DNA from: Tomocerus qinae | Taxonomy: Eukaryota; Arthropoda; Collembola; Entomobryomorpha; Tomoceridae | NCBI GenBank assembly: GCA_020055645.1 | Contig: CM034546.1 | Coordinates: forward strand, 114,378,375-114,442,374 | Direction: 5' to 3' | DNA: 64,000 nucleotides | Shown: positions 39,324-51,650 of the stretch, one piece after another | How positions within the stretch are numbered: position 1 is the first letter of the stretch | Layout of the letters: each line of letters begins with the position of its first letter | Made by a program: the position numbers and the translations under genes | Notes under the pieces: model-generated | Seen by the model: only the letters and a program-made list of their open reading frames with translations | What the model was told of the DNA's origin: nothing | Database searches by the model: none

Positions 39324-42300
39324 TTTCTCCAATTCCACTGCGGGCAACAGAAGAACGTAAGAAACCACTTGGAATCACAAAGAGATAGAATCGTCGAACA
39401 CCTTTGTTGGTTAGCTAGTTTGTTGGGTTAGTGATATTTGAGACAAGTTTGTGCCGAAACTCGAAACTGTTGTCGTCGTTGTGTGTATGGACGGAAAGTG
39501 AAAGTGAGAGTGTGGACGAGAACTCCTCTCGTTTTATATCTCCTTACATTATTATATAGGGGCAAGATATCTGAGTTGAGAATTGTATGTTCTACGATGG
39601 TTATGCCATATTGCATGTCCATCTCTTTGCCTGTATTTCTTAGAGTTAGTGCTGGCTCACTCAAAATTACGTATAAACAGGTACTTCTCTTATGCACTTC
39701 TTATGGGATGTTATTATCTGTTGTTTTCTGCTCTGTTCTGTCCTGTTGTGTGAGACAGTCAACCTTGGTGGGAAGAAATGGGCAGGTATACAGTATAAAG
39801 CTGTTATTTCATATTATTATTATAATCCTCATATACACAGGTAAGTACTATAGTGGCTCTATTAATGTTTCGAATTAATGGAAATGAGTTGCTTTGCAAT
39901 TACTTTGGTTGGCTCTGTTGATTTTGCGAGATGAGGAGCAGCAGGTTCGTGCTCTCTGCTCCATGAGGAAGTAAACTGAATATTTTGAATCAGCCACAAG
40001 CAAAATCAACTATAATGCATATCCCATTATATAAATCTTTTAAACATGTAATCAGGAGTGTATAGAGTTGTATGTAAAAGGTAAAATTGTCAAGAAAACA
40101 GTGTAAATGGGTGCATCTATTACATAGATAATTAAAAGAGATAGATGGATATAGTGTAAAGGGGTAGGATGGAGGTGTACTAGGAAATTTATATAATCAT
40201 CTTGGTGACTGATGTGATGATATGATAGAAATTACTGTAGACTGTTATCATACACAAACACGTCGTCGTCATTCCGTACAGTTGACATTGACATTTTTGA
40301 CAAGATGAGCTTCATTTACGTCCCTCCGTCTTGTTACATCACACATCTATCTAAATAAACATCTCCTACAGAGAGATACAATCGACAAACTCAACAACAT
40401 CACACGTACAGTTACTATTTTTTACTCACCTTCAATTCAACGTAAAACTCATGAAAGGATTTCCATTGTATTACCATAACCATTACTTAATCTATGATAT
40501 ACCTTCTCGGCTACTTATATGTAAATAACTATACATAAATCCATAAGTAATACCAATGCTATATTATACTCTAAACCGAAGCTAATAGAGAACGAAGTAC
40601 GAATCCTTTCTTAATGCCCTTTGAACATTAATAACTATCTTGTTAGAAATAGTATACAAAAGACATACAACAGTAGTCACTAAATGTTAACTAATTATAT
40701 GGTTAATTTCCGAAATAAACCTCTATACACTTTTTTTATATAGTAGTATTATATTTATCTTAACAGGTAGTAAAGTATATATAAAAAAAGTAAATAGGGT
40801 ATGATTAGTAAAGTATTAGAGCTGTAAGCGGATGTCGTTATTCCACTTGGAATCCTTTTGTCCAGTTTTTATCCAGGAAGAGAACTTTTCCCGGAAATTC
40901 ATTAGTTGTCAGTTGAATGGTAGAGATGAGAGAGGGATTTGAATGGCTCAAAGCGTCCATTATCCATTTTTTGAGAGTTATCTTGGAATTTTTTCATGAG
41001 GAAAGCCCAAGTCCTAATGAGGGATGAAGATGAGTGTAAAAATAAAGGTCAGATGATGTAATTAGAGTAGAGAGAGAGAGGAACTGCGGCATTTACATCC
41101 GTGGAGGAGAAGTTTTGAGAGTTTGGTGAGTGAATAGAAAAAAGTGGAGAGGTAAATAAATAGATAAAACAGTTGTAGAAGGAAGTAGAAGGAGATTGGA
41201 GTGGACGTTTACGCACGCTCTCCTCCTCTCCGTCCGTTAATTCCGTAGTAAATATTCAACAAGTTTAATCTGTCTTATTTTGCTTATCTCTGTTGCTATT
41301 AAGGATCTGTCTATATGCTACGAGAGTCACCTTTATGAATTATTTATTACGGAATTTTGTGTAGATGTCCATTACTCATCTTCTTGTTTCTCGAAGCTGT
41401 AATTGTATTTCTGGTGTATTTCTGGATGGATCATAGACACCTTGCTCAAGAGCCAATTCCTTGACTGTTTTTTTGGCATTAAATCAGTTGATCTTGAGAA
41501 TCAAGTAGATCTTTTAATAAGTACACAGTATTCCTTAGATCGTGACTAGATTTTCCTGCCTGTCTTATACTTATACACTCATTACAAATACACATAATAT
41601 CTTTACAAATACAACTCTCAATCACGTTCTAAATACCATTTATTTATGGTTTGTCTTTCCAATATCTATTTAATAATAATCATACACAATTATATGCACA
41701 GTCAGAGCTTTTTTGAGAGATCACTTCCTCTTTTAGGAGCTTTTACTTCATCTTTTGTTTACTATCTTTTTTATTTTTCAATTGACCATATAGATAGAAG
41801 AGTAAAAACTTGAATCTCCATTTTGGTAAGAGGAAGGAATATAGGAGAGGAACTGCGGATGTGATTAATTTATTTATTTGTGGTGACCTTGGCTTGTTGG
41901 ATGGAGATGAAGATGAGCATGTTATGTGCTCTGTTATGAACTGTGAGTTGTTGTCTTGATGACCTTTATTCGAGTGTAATATCATGTTATTATGCCATAG
42001 TTTACTGCGTTACCTGCTTTCCTTTCGTTCGCTTCACTTTGCCTACTCAAACATTGTCATGCTCTCTGTCCGTGTGTGATATTACATATGTATAACTTCC
42101 ACATCCTCTATGAATTGCAAATCAAAGCGCCAGACGAGACAGCCAAACCAACTCGTCTCATTCAACATATACAATTAGAAATCATCTAGTCAACTAATCT
42201 AATTTGATCTTGTTCTATGTATAATATAACCAACAACTCTCCCAATCAAAACTATGTAATAATACTTCTTTCATAATATTTTCAATTTCAAGATGAGATC

Positions 42301-45300
42301 ATTTATGGGATTTTTATGTCTATAGTGGACAATTTTCAAGACAGTTATGATTAGAGTTTAAAGGTAAGCGTCGAGCTGGAGGTAACATTTCCATTGTCTA
42401 ACCGCTTTTAACATTGAACCAAAACAAACTACACTAAACGACCGCTATCCACATTCGTCCTGATCATCTATTAAATTACTATATACTACACCATATACTC
42501 ACTCTCTCTCTCTCCAATTCTTCGTTTAAGTAGATTGCATAACCATTTGCCAATTATTAATAGGCACTTGCTGTAGGTACTTATTAATGTACTTTAGACA
42601 TTTGCAAATATTTTTCCGACGAAAATTATACAAATATATTCACGCAAAGTATAATGTGATGCTTTACTTAGCCTTAACATTCCAGCTTCCTTAAACATTA
42701 TTCAAAAGATTCTACTATTTTAAACCAATTCCAAGGGCAAGTCACAAAAGCAAACATAACGTTTTTAAAACCAGTCAAGTCACCTGTAATCATCCAGAAA
42801 TGTTGTAAAAGTAAAGGTTATCTTACTAATCATAAGCTTCATTTCTAAAAATGTACATACTATAAGTTAGTATTGACTCTATATCGATACTCTAAGTAAT
42901 CTAAACACAAAATTACCGAATCCCCAAAATTTATCTATTTTATTACTTACTAAAAATATTCACATTCATTAAAGATAATTTATTGGCATAGGTATTGACC
43001 TTGATAAAAAATTCCCAAGACTTTGAATTTTAAATTTTATTTTATGCTGTCCTTTTTAGACCTACTAGTGAATTCTAAGAACTATAACTTTAAAAAGTTT
43101 ATGATGCCAATACTACGATTGCGACACAATAGTACAAATGTAAAGCAAGTTGAGACACTGGGACTAGTCTCATTTGAAATGTATCTGTTCCCTTGTATTT
43201 AAATGAATATAGGCGAGAAGCTGATATAATAATGGTTGTGAGTCATAGCTATAAGAATCTTAAGATAATTGTAGCTTCAAAAACATTAGGAATCTACTAG
43301 ATAATTCTAGAGCTGTAGGAAAGGGAATCCCTGAACTATCGATGTAGTAATAAATAATAAATAAAGTTGGTATTTTCCTTATTATGCAGGTTTGCTTTGA
43401 TTGTGCAGAATGATCTTGATAATCCCTGAGAAAAGGCTCGTTCAAACAAACGTCATCGTATAGTAGTACCTACACTATTTATTGTTTTTGTGGAATTCTT
43501 CATTTGACTCCTTTCTGTAATTCTTTATAAAATGTAGTAAATACTATACTATGTACAGTTAGATTCTTCGGGTGCTCATATAATATTAAGTTTAACTAAA
43601 TAGTAAAATGATTACTGTATAAACTGTAGTAAACTAGCAATTATCCTATGAATTATTACTAAATAGAAGAATAGAATTTTGGCACAGTTATTGTTTTCTG
43701 TAAAAGTATTACCATTGGATTGATATACCCTTGTGACTTTAGAGGTTTAGAGTTATTCTGATTGGAATCTATTAGTACATATCTTAATTTGATGGGCAAG
43801 AATTGTAGTGTGTATTACCTAGATATTATAGTCTATATGAAAGGCTTTGCTCACCTTTTACAGAAAGGGTCAATTGCAAATGAATCGAATGAGTTAGCAA
43901 AGCAAACTTCGTAGTAAGGTTATTGCTTGGGTGCTGTGGTTATAAAGTCAAAGTCAATGTTGTATATTAGCATTTGCAGTCATTAGTGACACGCGAACAT
44001 AAGCTCAGCATACCAATAAGTGTCTTCGTCTGTTTATTTTGTCATTTCAAATATGTTGGTGTATATATCATACCTACGTATACATATGTACGTACGTCAG
44101 ATCCAACAACGTAATTAGTATCATTTTTCCGTATCAAATATCTTAAGAGAATAATATTATGTTACGCCGTTGAAATGGTATGCGAACGATGCATACAAAT
44201 GATTCCAGGAAAATTATACCTCGCATTAATGTAAAGTTCTTTGTCTGACTCACTAATAATGATCATTATCTCCAATTTGAGTACACACACTTGATATTAA
44301 AATGTGCGAGAAGCAGCTTGTGCCATTATTTCAAAGCTTTGAATCTCGATATTGTCTTAATCCAAGCACTACAGATTAAAGGATTCTGTTCTATTGCGTC
44401 ATACAATAATCTACAAACATTTCGACTTTATTTTCTCATTAGTTTTTTGCTTTTTATGCCCTTATATACGTAAAAGTGGAATCTTTTATGGGAGAAATAC
44501 ACATGACATAATCTGAATGGTAAAATCTGTACTATGTACATAAAACATCATGGAGCATTTTATGTACGCTGATTTCCCTGTGGCTTTGAAGATTTTCCAT
44601 TTTTTTATGTATTTTTAAAGGCTAAGGACTTTTCTCAATATGGAATATCACCTATAAGGTTTAGGTAATATAATAATACTGAAATCTAAGGCGGAGTCCT
44701 TTTGTCTGTACTTAAAGTACGCACTTAATTATGCAAATGATGTTTGTTGTTGTAAAAAGGGTAAGCCAAATAATTTTTGAAATGTCCATGGTGTCCTTTA
44801 AGAGGAGGAACTCAAAAACTACGGTGAAGGCTTACATATACAGTTCATTTCGTTTAGGTTTTTTTTATCGTATGCATATTAAATGAGATACGTACCTGTG
44901 TATATAACGTTTTTGTGTGTACCTGTGTTTGTATATTGCACAGAAAGGTCGCAGATTGCGTCTAATAAACTTTTAAACTTCATTTATTGAAACATCAGAG
45001 ATTACAGACTGCCGATTGGTTTGTGTACGTATACATAAAATTATATGTTTATCTATCTGCATTGCCTTGCCTATAAGATATGTACCTACCTATGCATGAG
45101 AATATTATTACACTTGTAAGTATTGTGTATGGTTGAATGTGTTTGATGAAGATTAAAATGACCCGTTAGTATTTGAGAAGAGAAGATTTTACGAGCAAAT
45201 GACGCAACTTCACTTGTTATATCCCATTTCATAATAAATTTATTGAGGTCTGTGCAAATACCTACTCAAGAGATATACCTACTCATGTCTTCTTCTACGT

Positions 45301-45596
45301 AATTAATATTCTTTTCTATTTTTATTGCACACTCACACAAAATAATATCGTACAGAATACAGAACAATACAAATACCATGACACACTTTACCTGTCTTTA
45401 ATTTTAACTAATAATTACTTACTTCTCTCCTCATACTTAATTACACGTGCAAATATTTACCTACACAATTCACACATAACACACTTGCAATCATTTTATG
45501 CAATAGATTCCTAATTCCAACTCGAGTTTTGGAATTAAGAAACTTCCAGCGTATTTAATAGTAGAGGAAATGAAATTTAAAAAAAACTAAGATCAC
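39324..45596. other. Intergenic region upstream of the lectin
   Basis: Over 6 kb of AT-rich sequence has no exon chain that could be supported. The lectin promoter should be in the first few hundred bases. A nested inverted repeat lies at 39918-40010. Short frames at 39428-39878, 41743-41985 and 43260-43445 show no recognisable domain. Confidence 0.5.
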
Positions 45597-46325
45597 CTAA
45601 TAATAAGTTGTTGGTTTATTGAAGTAACTATTTGCCCGTTTTGGGGGAACTGGTGGTCCAACTACCCTCGGTGGAAGAAGTGCACCGCTTCGTGTCAGAA
45701 TTTCTTCATTATATTCTTTTCTGGATAGTGTTGATAGCTGGGTAAGGATAGTTTGTGGTAGTGAATTAACCGCCATGTCTAATCGCTGATAGCTGCAATT
45801 AAACATTAAAATTAATCTGAAAATATCATCCCCCTATTGGAAAATATTGTTAGGTAGAAAAATGAAAACATACTTTCCGTTTTGATCCTCGTTCCTTTTA
45901 GAGATGCCCATTCCCAAGTTTTGTAGTTCTGCCTGGAGTCTTACAATATTAGTATTCAGATCTGCCGTTCTTCTGTTTATCCTACGAAAGCAATAAAGAA
46001 TTTGAGTTTTCAACCAGTAGTGTCATTTCGTATTGGATTTTCTTAAAGAAGCTACGGTCAGCCGGTCAGTGTATAATAAAACGGTATAAGAATATTTCTG
46101 TTAATGTATAAGTATGGATATCTTACTTCTGCAACTGGACAGCTATTGCAATAACAATAAACAAAACCAGAAGGGCAACGACAGAAGGAACTGCTGTCGA
46201 AATAGCTCCCCATTTTTCGATGTCTTCAATCTAGGGTTTTAATTCACAAAAATTAACGGTATTACTATACTACTAATAATAATAATTAGTAATTTCACGA
46301 TTAGATCACTTACAACCGTGTCCAT
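45597..46325 (-). CDS. Small single-pass membrane protein with coiled coil and SH3-ligand tail
   Basis: Unrecognised gene. Four exons: 46325-46314 (only MDTV), 46230-46127, 45981-45874, 45792-45597. Junction phases are 0, 2 and 2 with standard GT-AG sites, giving 139 residues plus TAG. After about 18 residues there is a hydrophobic segment (VPSVVALLVLFIVIAIAV), then a basic NRR, which suggests an N-out, C-in orientation. The middle has leucine-spaced heptads (DLNTNIVRLQAELQNLG) that could form a short coiled coil. The tail is proline-rich (PPRVVGPPVPPKR), containing PxxPxR, a class II SH3-binding pattern, and ends in TTYY. The 12-base first coding exon makes the start the weakest part. No function is proposed. 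Confidence 0.72.
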
Positions 46326-47530
46326 TTTCCAAATAGACTGCTCCTATTCAGTAGCACATTCACTTATTCTAAATCGAAATTTTTGACGAAAAGTATTCAA
46401 TCTTGAATATTTTTCCAAATAAATGGCATAGAATGGTTCGGCCAACGGAAAGAGCAATCTAATCGCTATGAACAAATATCTGTTGACGGTTATCTGCGCA
46501 TTTTTCTAACGTATGATAAAATGATAAAAATGCTTTCCAATAACAATGTAAAAGTTAAGTACATTTTTATCTACGCATGCTATTAGAACCACAAGTGTGA
46601 GACTCAAAGGATTTAGATATCAAAATAGTATCTTTGGCAGTACCCTTGAATGAAACAAGCGGAATTGTGGCTATTTTTATACGTGTGCAAGCCTGATAGG
46701 TATTTATGTTGACATTAATGCCCGCATATGGAAGAAGAAGGCTAGATAATTGCTTACGGTAGTATACTCTTGAATTCTTTTATCAACATTAGTTTATTGA
46801 TATGATTGTTATAGTATTACTTGTATATTGCGTAATGTTAATTCAGTTTGACGGTTTGACCTTTGCAAATTTTTTGCAGTACGTACTTCATTCCAAATGA
46901 TAGGCTATCTGTATCTTAGGATTAAAATTGCTCATGGGAAAATATAATTTTTGGGAATTTGAGGCATGAACGAGTAAGAAACTTTTGATTAGCTAAGGTA
47001 TAATATGAAACTATGCAAATGCGATAAGCGTGGGCAACCCTTTGATTATAAATCTATGACCTACAGCCATATAGTCTAACGGGCAACCTATATGCATGAC
47101 AGTCTCCACTTGGAAAGGAGCATCCCCAACTATGTAACTTATTTCAATATAGGATTAATTACTCTTGTGTTATTACAGCGTGAGGTAATATTAACTGCCC
47201 CAAAATGTATACCTAACACTTTAACACTATAGCGTTACGATAATTACTATATACCAGTATTTGGCACTCTATGTGCGAAATCACCTTAATGATCATAAAG
47301 TTTTAGCCTGTAGCAATTGCATAAACTGCGATTTGCTACTGTTATGATACGCTTAGGTATATCGAGTCTGGTCAATTCGCATGCAGTAAGTAGTAAAAAT
47401 ATTATATAAAAAATCCTACTGCAAACTGATGCCTTAGCCTTTAATATTTTATACCCTTAACCCTTTTACAGATGTGAATGTGAACTTACTAACATTCATA
47501 CTTTCCCACCTAGGTATGCTGTAATGTACG
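46326..47530. other. Intergenic region, nothing seen
   Basis: This is AT-rich sequence upstream of the small membrane-protein gene. No open frame of note, no repeat with boundaries and no RNA gene was recognised. Confidence 0.5.
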
Positions 47531-47670
47531 GAGACCCCCCCTGGCCGACGAAGTCGGCCAGAGTACTGGCCTAAGAAGTATCGAGACCCCCCCCCCCTGG
47601 CCGACTTCGTCGGCCAGGAGACCTTAAACTCACAAAAAAGAGAAGCCTACCCCTCCTGGCCGACTTCAAA
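47530..47670. repeat. C-run plus hairpin repeat cluster
   Basis: Three related blocks each have a C-rich run leading into CTGGCCGAC. At 47541-47561 and 47597-47617 this is followed by a 3-base loop and GTCGGCCAG, giving perfect 9-bp stems; the loop is GAA in one and TTC in the other. At 47656-47667 only the left half remains. The spacings are 56 and 59 bases. Confidence 0.85.
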
Positions 47671-47773
47671 TTAAATATGAATAACAAAATTTAAATGATA
47701 CGCTGAAAATGCATTATTAATTTTTAATGTTTTGAAACATTTTATTATTACTGTTTTAATATCAGCGGGACGT

Positions 47774-48019
47774 GCTGGATTCAAGGACGTATAGAGAGAT
47801 GGGCTTTCGAAATCCATGAAAAAGAGAATTTTTTCTTAAAATGGCAAAAAATTTCGCGCTCCGCGCGATTATTTACCATTTTTAGGCCATTGTAGACTCA
47901 TTTCAGTCAAAAAATGGCAAAAATTTTTCGCGCTACGCGCGAATATATATCATGAAAATATCTATTGGAAATCTTAGCCACCTCCAAAACTCAATTCTGT
48001 ATACGTGCTTGGCTGGATT
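47774..48019 (-). mobile_element. hAT-like MITE, copy 2, with 8-bp target duplication
   Basis: The element occupies 47782-48011 (230 bp), in inverse orientation to the copy at 6559-6787, with long shared blocks. Its ends are CAAGGACGTAT and ATACGTGCTTG, and it is flanked by GCTGGATT on both sides (47774-47781 and 48012-48019). It keeps two CG palindromes (CGCGCTCCGCGCG and CGCGCTACGCGCG) where copy 1 keeps one. It has no coding capacity. Confidence 0.88.
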
Positions 48020-48180
48020 TTGTGCATATATGATGAAATGTGTCCAAAAATCTCTGTGATGCTCATTTATACCTAATTTTTAGTAAAGGTGCAAATACTT
48101 CAAACAAAATATTGACATTTAAGGCAGCGTTTGTTTATCACTGATAAAAAATTTCATGGTCGTTTTCCTATACCGCTGCG

Positions 48181-48240
48181 CCCCCTTTTCAAAAAAATTT
48201 CGCGCCCCTTACGGGGCGCGCCCCCACCTACACCCCCCAG
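48181..48240. repeat. GC-rich hairpin segment
   Basis: A perfect 8-bp stem (CGCGCCCC at 48201-48208, GGGGCGCG at 48213-48220) has a TTAC loop and sits in a short C-rich patch unlike the AT-rich surroundings. It resembles the CG cores of the nearby MITE but has no recognised termini. Confidence 0.6.
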
Positions 48241-48299
48241 AAAAAGTACAAGATTCGCCCATTAGACCCCCCTTGGCAGTGTACCCAGTGGGAAAGTAT

Positions 48300-49440
48300 G
48301 CTAACATTGGACTCAATCATTACTTCACAAAGATATTTTATAAAGAGGTCCTTAATTGTGTACCCAACGGGTACTATTTTTGTAATTATTACAAGGATTT
48401 CTTATTTCACTTGCGAAAGTATTTTTGGGCTTGCTAATATTCTGGACAAGTAAAACTCCATCTTAAATGGGATGCAAATATTATTTTTAATTTAATTCAA
48501 TTAATGTAGATTTATACAGATTCCGTCAACTTGTATTTCTAGTAAATCCATATTAATGACAATGAAAATGAGTTCGTTTTAAAACATTTGGACTCGAATA
48601 CATTTGTGTCGTAAGAAAATTACAATCTGTAGCTAATTATAATACATTAACATCTAATCATGTATTGCAGGCGATTGTATTTACTGAAAATCACATCTCA
48701 GAAGTGACGTCACAACCTAATTAATACCTGCCAAGTGTATTTCCAATCTGTTTATAGATTTCACTAATTTAAGTCATTAGCCTTCAGAAACGCATTGGCG
48801 ACCTGTATTTAAAGGTATGTAGCATAGAAAGTTTAAAATTGTGAATATTTTGGTCAAACTGTTTAGAGATCCCATTTAGTAGGAGTGTAAGACTAGAGGA
48901 GTGAGTGCACTGTATTCAATGCAGTAATATAGTATAATGATGATTACGCGAAAAATTGCATATTTCATGGTTGATTCAGTGTAGCGCATGCAAGGAAATC
49001 AAGGAAGACTGAACGATCTGAAATCTAGAACAAGAGTTGCTCTGCAAGGGACCCAATTTTTCTTTTTTCTGCTCGACATTCTCAATTGTACCTATAAGGT
49101 GTACCTCTGTATGCAAACAAAGAAGATTTTCTACTCGAGTCGATTATTATTTGCATATGACTGTACCTATTGGCACTAGGATTTCGTAGTGTGACTGTAA
49201 AAGCCTGAAATAATTGAGTACAGAAAATATAACAGAGGCACGTCAAAGTAAGTGGCACACTGGCATGTTATAATGAATGCTATCGAATAGATAATGCCGT
49301 CTTAGAAAGTGTCCACTCAACTGACATAATGCATATCCTTTCTCAAAAACACAAAGTTTTCTATCGCACCCGTTTAGTTGGCCTTCTGCTCTCGTTTCTC
49401 CTGTAGTCTTCTAATATCTCATCTTAAATATCATCTAAAA
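48300..49440. other. Upstream region of the chitinase gene
   Basis: AT-rich intergenic sequence. The chitinase promoter and 5' UTR should be near its right end. The short frames here (48156-48437, 48988-49179) overlap repeat-derived or simple sequence and show no domain. Confidence 0.45.
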
Positions 49441-50935
49441 ATGGTTATAAATAGGTCCAGGATTAAACAATTAAGTTTAGCAAGTGAATTTACAATTTGG
49501 TTCTGTTGCACTATTTTCTGTCTGATTTTGAGTGTTCAAGGAGAATGTTGGTGGAGTGGATGTCAACCTCTTGGATGGGCACAAAGAGGATGTCCTGCTG
49601 CTGGATACAAAACACTAGAAACAAAAAAATGTGAAGGTGGAGATATGTATCATTGTTGTCCAGAGGAAATATCGACGCCATCTCCTACAAAAACTGGTAA
49701 TATACTTAAATTCTTACATGAGAATTGATAGATGTGATTGAGTAAGTGAGGTTTTAATTAATATAATGAACATTATATGAGATTATACAATTTAATTAAA
49801 TGTAGGGTGCTGGTGGAGCGGGTGCCAACCTTTCAATTGGGCATCGAGAGGATGTGCAGAGGGTTTTGAAGAAATAGACAACGGCCCTTGTAAAGGAGGG
49901 ACTATTTATCAATGTTGTCCTGCAGATAATGGCAAAGAGAATTAAAATATGTCTCTAATTACAGTGATTATTTAACAGTTGTATGTTAATAAAATTTTAA
50001 TTAATCTCTATGCAGAGACTATTACGATAAGTAAAGATGAATTCAATAAGGCAGCAGCAACAAAGCAAGGCTACCCTGATGCGTCTTTCTACGAAGGATT
50101 TATAAAGTCTATTCCTCAGGCTAATATAACATCTAAAGAAGAATTGGCCAAATATTTGGCTCACACGTGCTGGGAAACTGTAGGATTTCAATTTACTAAA
50201 GAAGTCTTATGCCAAGACAATTTAGAAGCATGTAAGAAGGCCTACCCAAATAGAAAAGGTCAGTGTTCGTAAAATACCACTTTTGATGGTTTTGTGGTAA
50301 AAATGCACTTTACGGTAAAAATGGTAAATTAATGAACATTTATTTACGCTGACCCGATATACATTTGCACAGTAATATATTTTTGCTTAAAAAAATGATT
50401 TTCTGAGCTTAGAATTAATTTGTTGTCTCAAAATACATACTGCTCAAACAAGTAACATTATGCACTCCTGTTTGACCATGATTCATAATTATCACTTGTT
50501 TGTTTCGCTTGAATAGGTGGCTTACCAGACAAGGTATACTATGGTCGTGGAATGATGCAGTTAACATGGGACTACAATTACAAAGCTGCATCACATGCTC
50601 TTTACGGTGACGACCGATTACTAGAAAATCCAGATTCAGTTGGAGATGACCCAGAAGTCGGTTGGGCTACTGCTGCTTGGTATTGGGCAGAAAATGTCCA
50701 TGACCATTCTCAAACTTTTGGATCTACCTTATTCAAAATAAATGGAGTCTTGGAATGTGATGGAGGCCCTAATGCTCAAAATCGTGTGCTAAGATTCACG
50801 CATTATAAACAAATTCTTAGAGTATTGAAAATGCCTACACCACCAGATAGTGATGGTCATTGCAGAGCAAGAAAGAGACGTCCAGGAACTCGAAAAACAA
50901 CAGTGGCACCTGTAATGTGCAAAACAGAAATGTAG
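49441..50935 (+). CDS. GH19 chitinase with two N-terminal six-cysteine modules
   Basis: Predicted secreted endochitinase. Exons: 49441-49696, 49806-49931, 50016-50258, 50517-50935, all phase 1, giving 347 residues plus TAG. A hydrophobic signal segment (IWFCCTIFCLILSVQG) precedes two cysteine modules (C36-C73 and C87-C123), both of form CWWSGCQP-x2-WA-x-RGC-x(11,12)-C-x-GG-x3-Y-x-CCP, joined by a Ser/Thr/Pro linker. The GH19 domain follows from about 128. Likely catalytic glutamates are E181 (CWETVGF) and E190 (FTKE); the spacing of nine matches the loop-poor bacterial ChiC-type enzymes rather than plant class I. YYGRGMMQLTWDYNY and INGVLEC are GH19 hallmarks. A basic tail ends the protein. 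Intron 2 begins GC, not GT. An ATG at 49378 would add 21 residues. A polyadenylation signal lies at 51023. Confidence 0.92.
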
Positions 50936-51650
50936 AATTTACCTATTGACAAAAGATTACCGAATTGTATGTACCTATTCATATTTCAATGTTCAGTGTA
51001 TGTATTTGGGTCTCATTACTGAAATAAAATCAAAGCATGTGATTAGAGATAAGTTAAGTGATGATAAGTAACTCTACGTAATAGTTATGATATTGATATG
51101 ACTTATGATTGTATGTATATATTTGTACTATAGAATACCGCAATCAAACTAATCAATCATTCGGAAAGTAATATATTTTGAGTAAGCCTTGTGAATAAGT
51201 AAAGGAAGAAATTGCCGTTTTTATGCACAATGTTTTATAAACAGAATGACCAAAGTAATAAAACCTTCAAATCATGAATGTCAATGCTACAATAGATACC
51301 AATGGTATATTATATTTTACATTTCATTAATATTAACAACTGTTGTTTACTTACATAAGCTAGTCTATCATCACTTCATGACAATCTTCTTACGCCTAAC
51401 CTTGTGTGCTTTATTATTATTAGCAAAAAACAAATAAGCTACTGTGGATGTTTGATAGGTTTTATCTTTGGAAAATACCACTTGGTATCAGACAGGAGGT
51501 GAAGTGGGTAAGCACTTATTAAATGTAGTACCTGAATAGGCATGACAAGTATAGGGAAGTAAATGATGAATTACATTAATTAGAGTAATAAAAGTTAATA
51601 CTCAAATATTTTTTCTTCAGTTGAATCAAACGGTTCATGAGAGTAAAATC
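50936..51650. other. Spacer between chitinase and carboxypeptidase
   Basis: The first 100 bases are the chitinase 3' UTR, with AATAAA at 51023-51028. The remainder should contain the carboxypeptidase promoter. A short plus frame at 51246-51437 has a hydrophobic stretch but no splice partner or family match. Confidence 0.5.

Noticed and set aside
48156-48437. A 93-codon frame rich in Pro and Arg
   Set aside because: Its first half is the GC-rich hairpin repeat and the second half is AT-rich spacer; no coding evidence.
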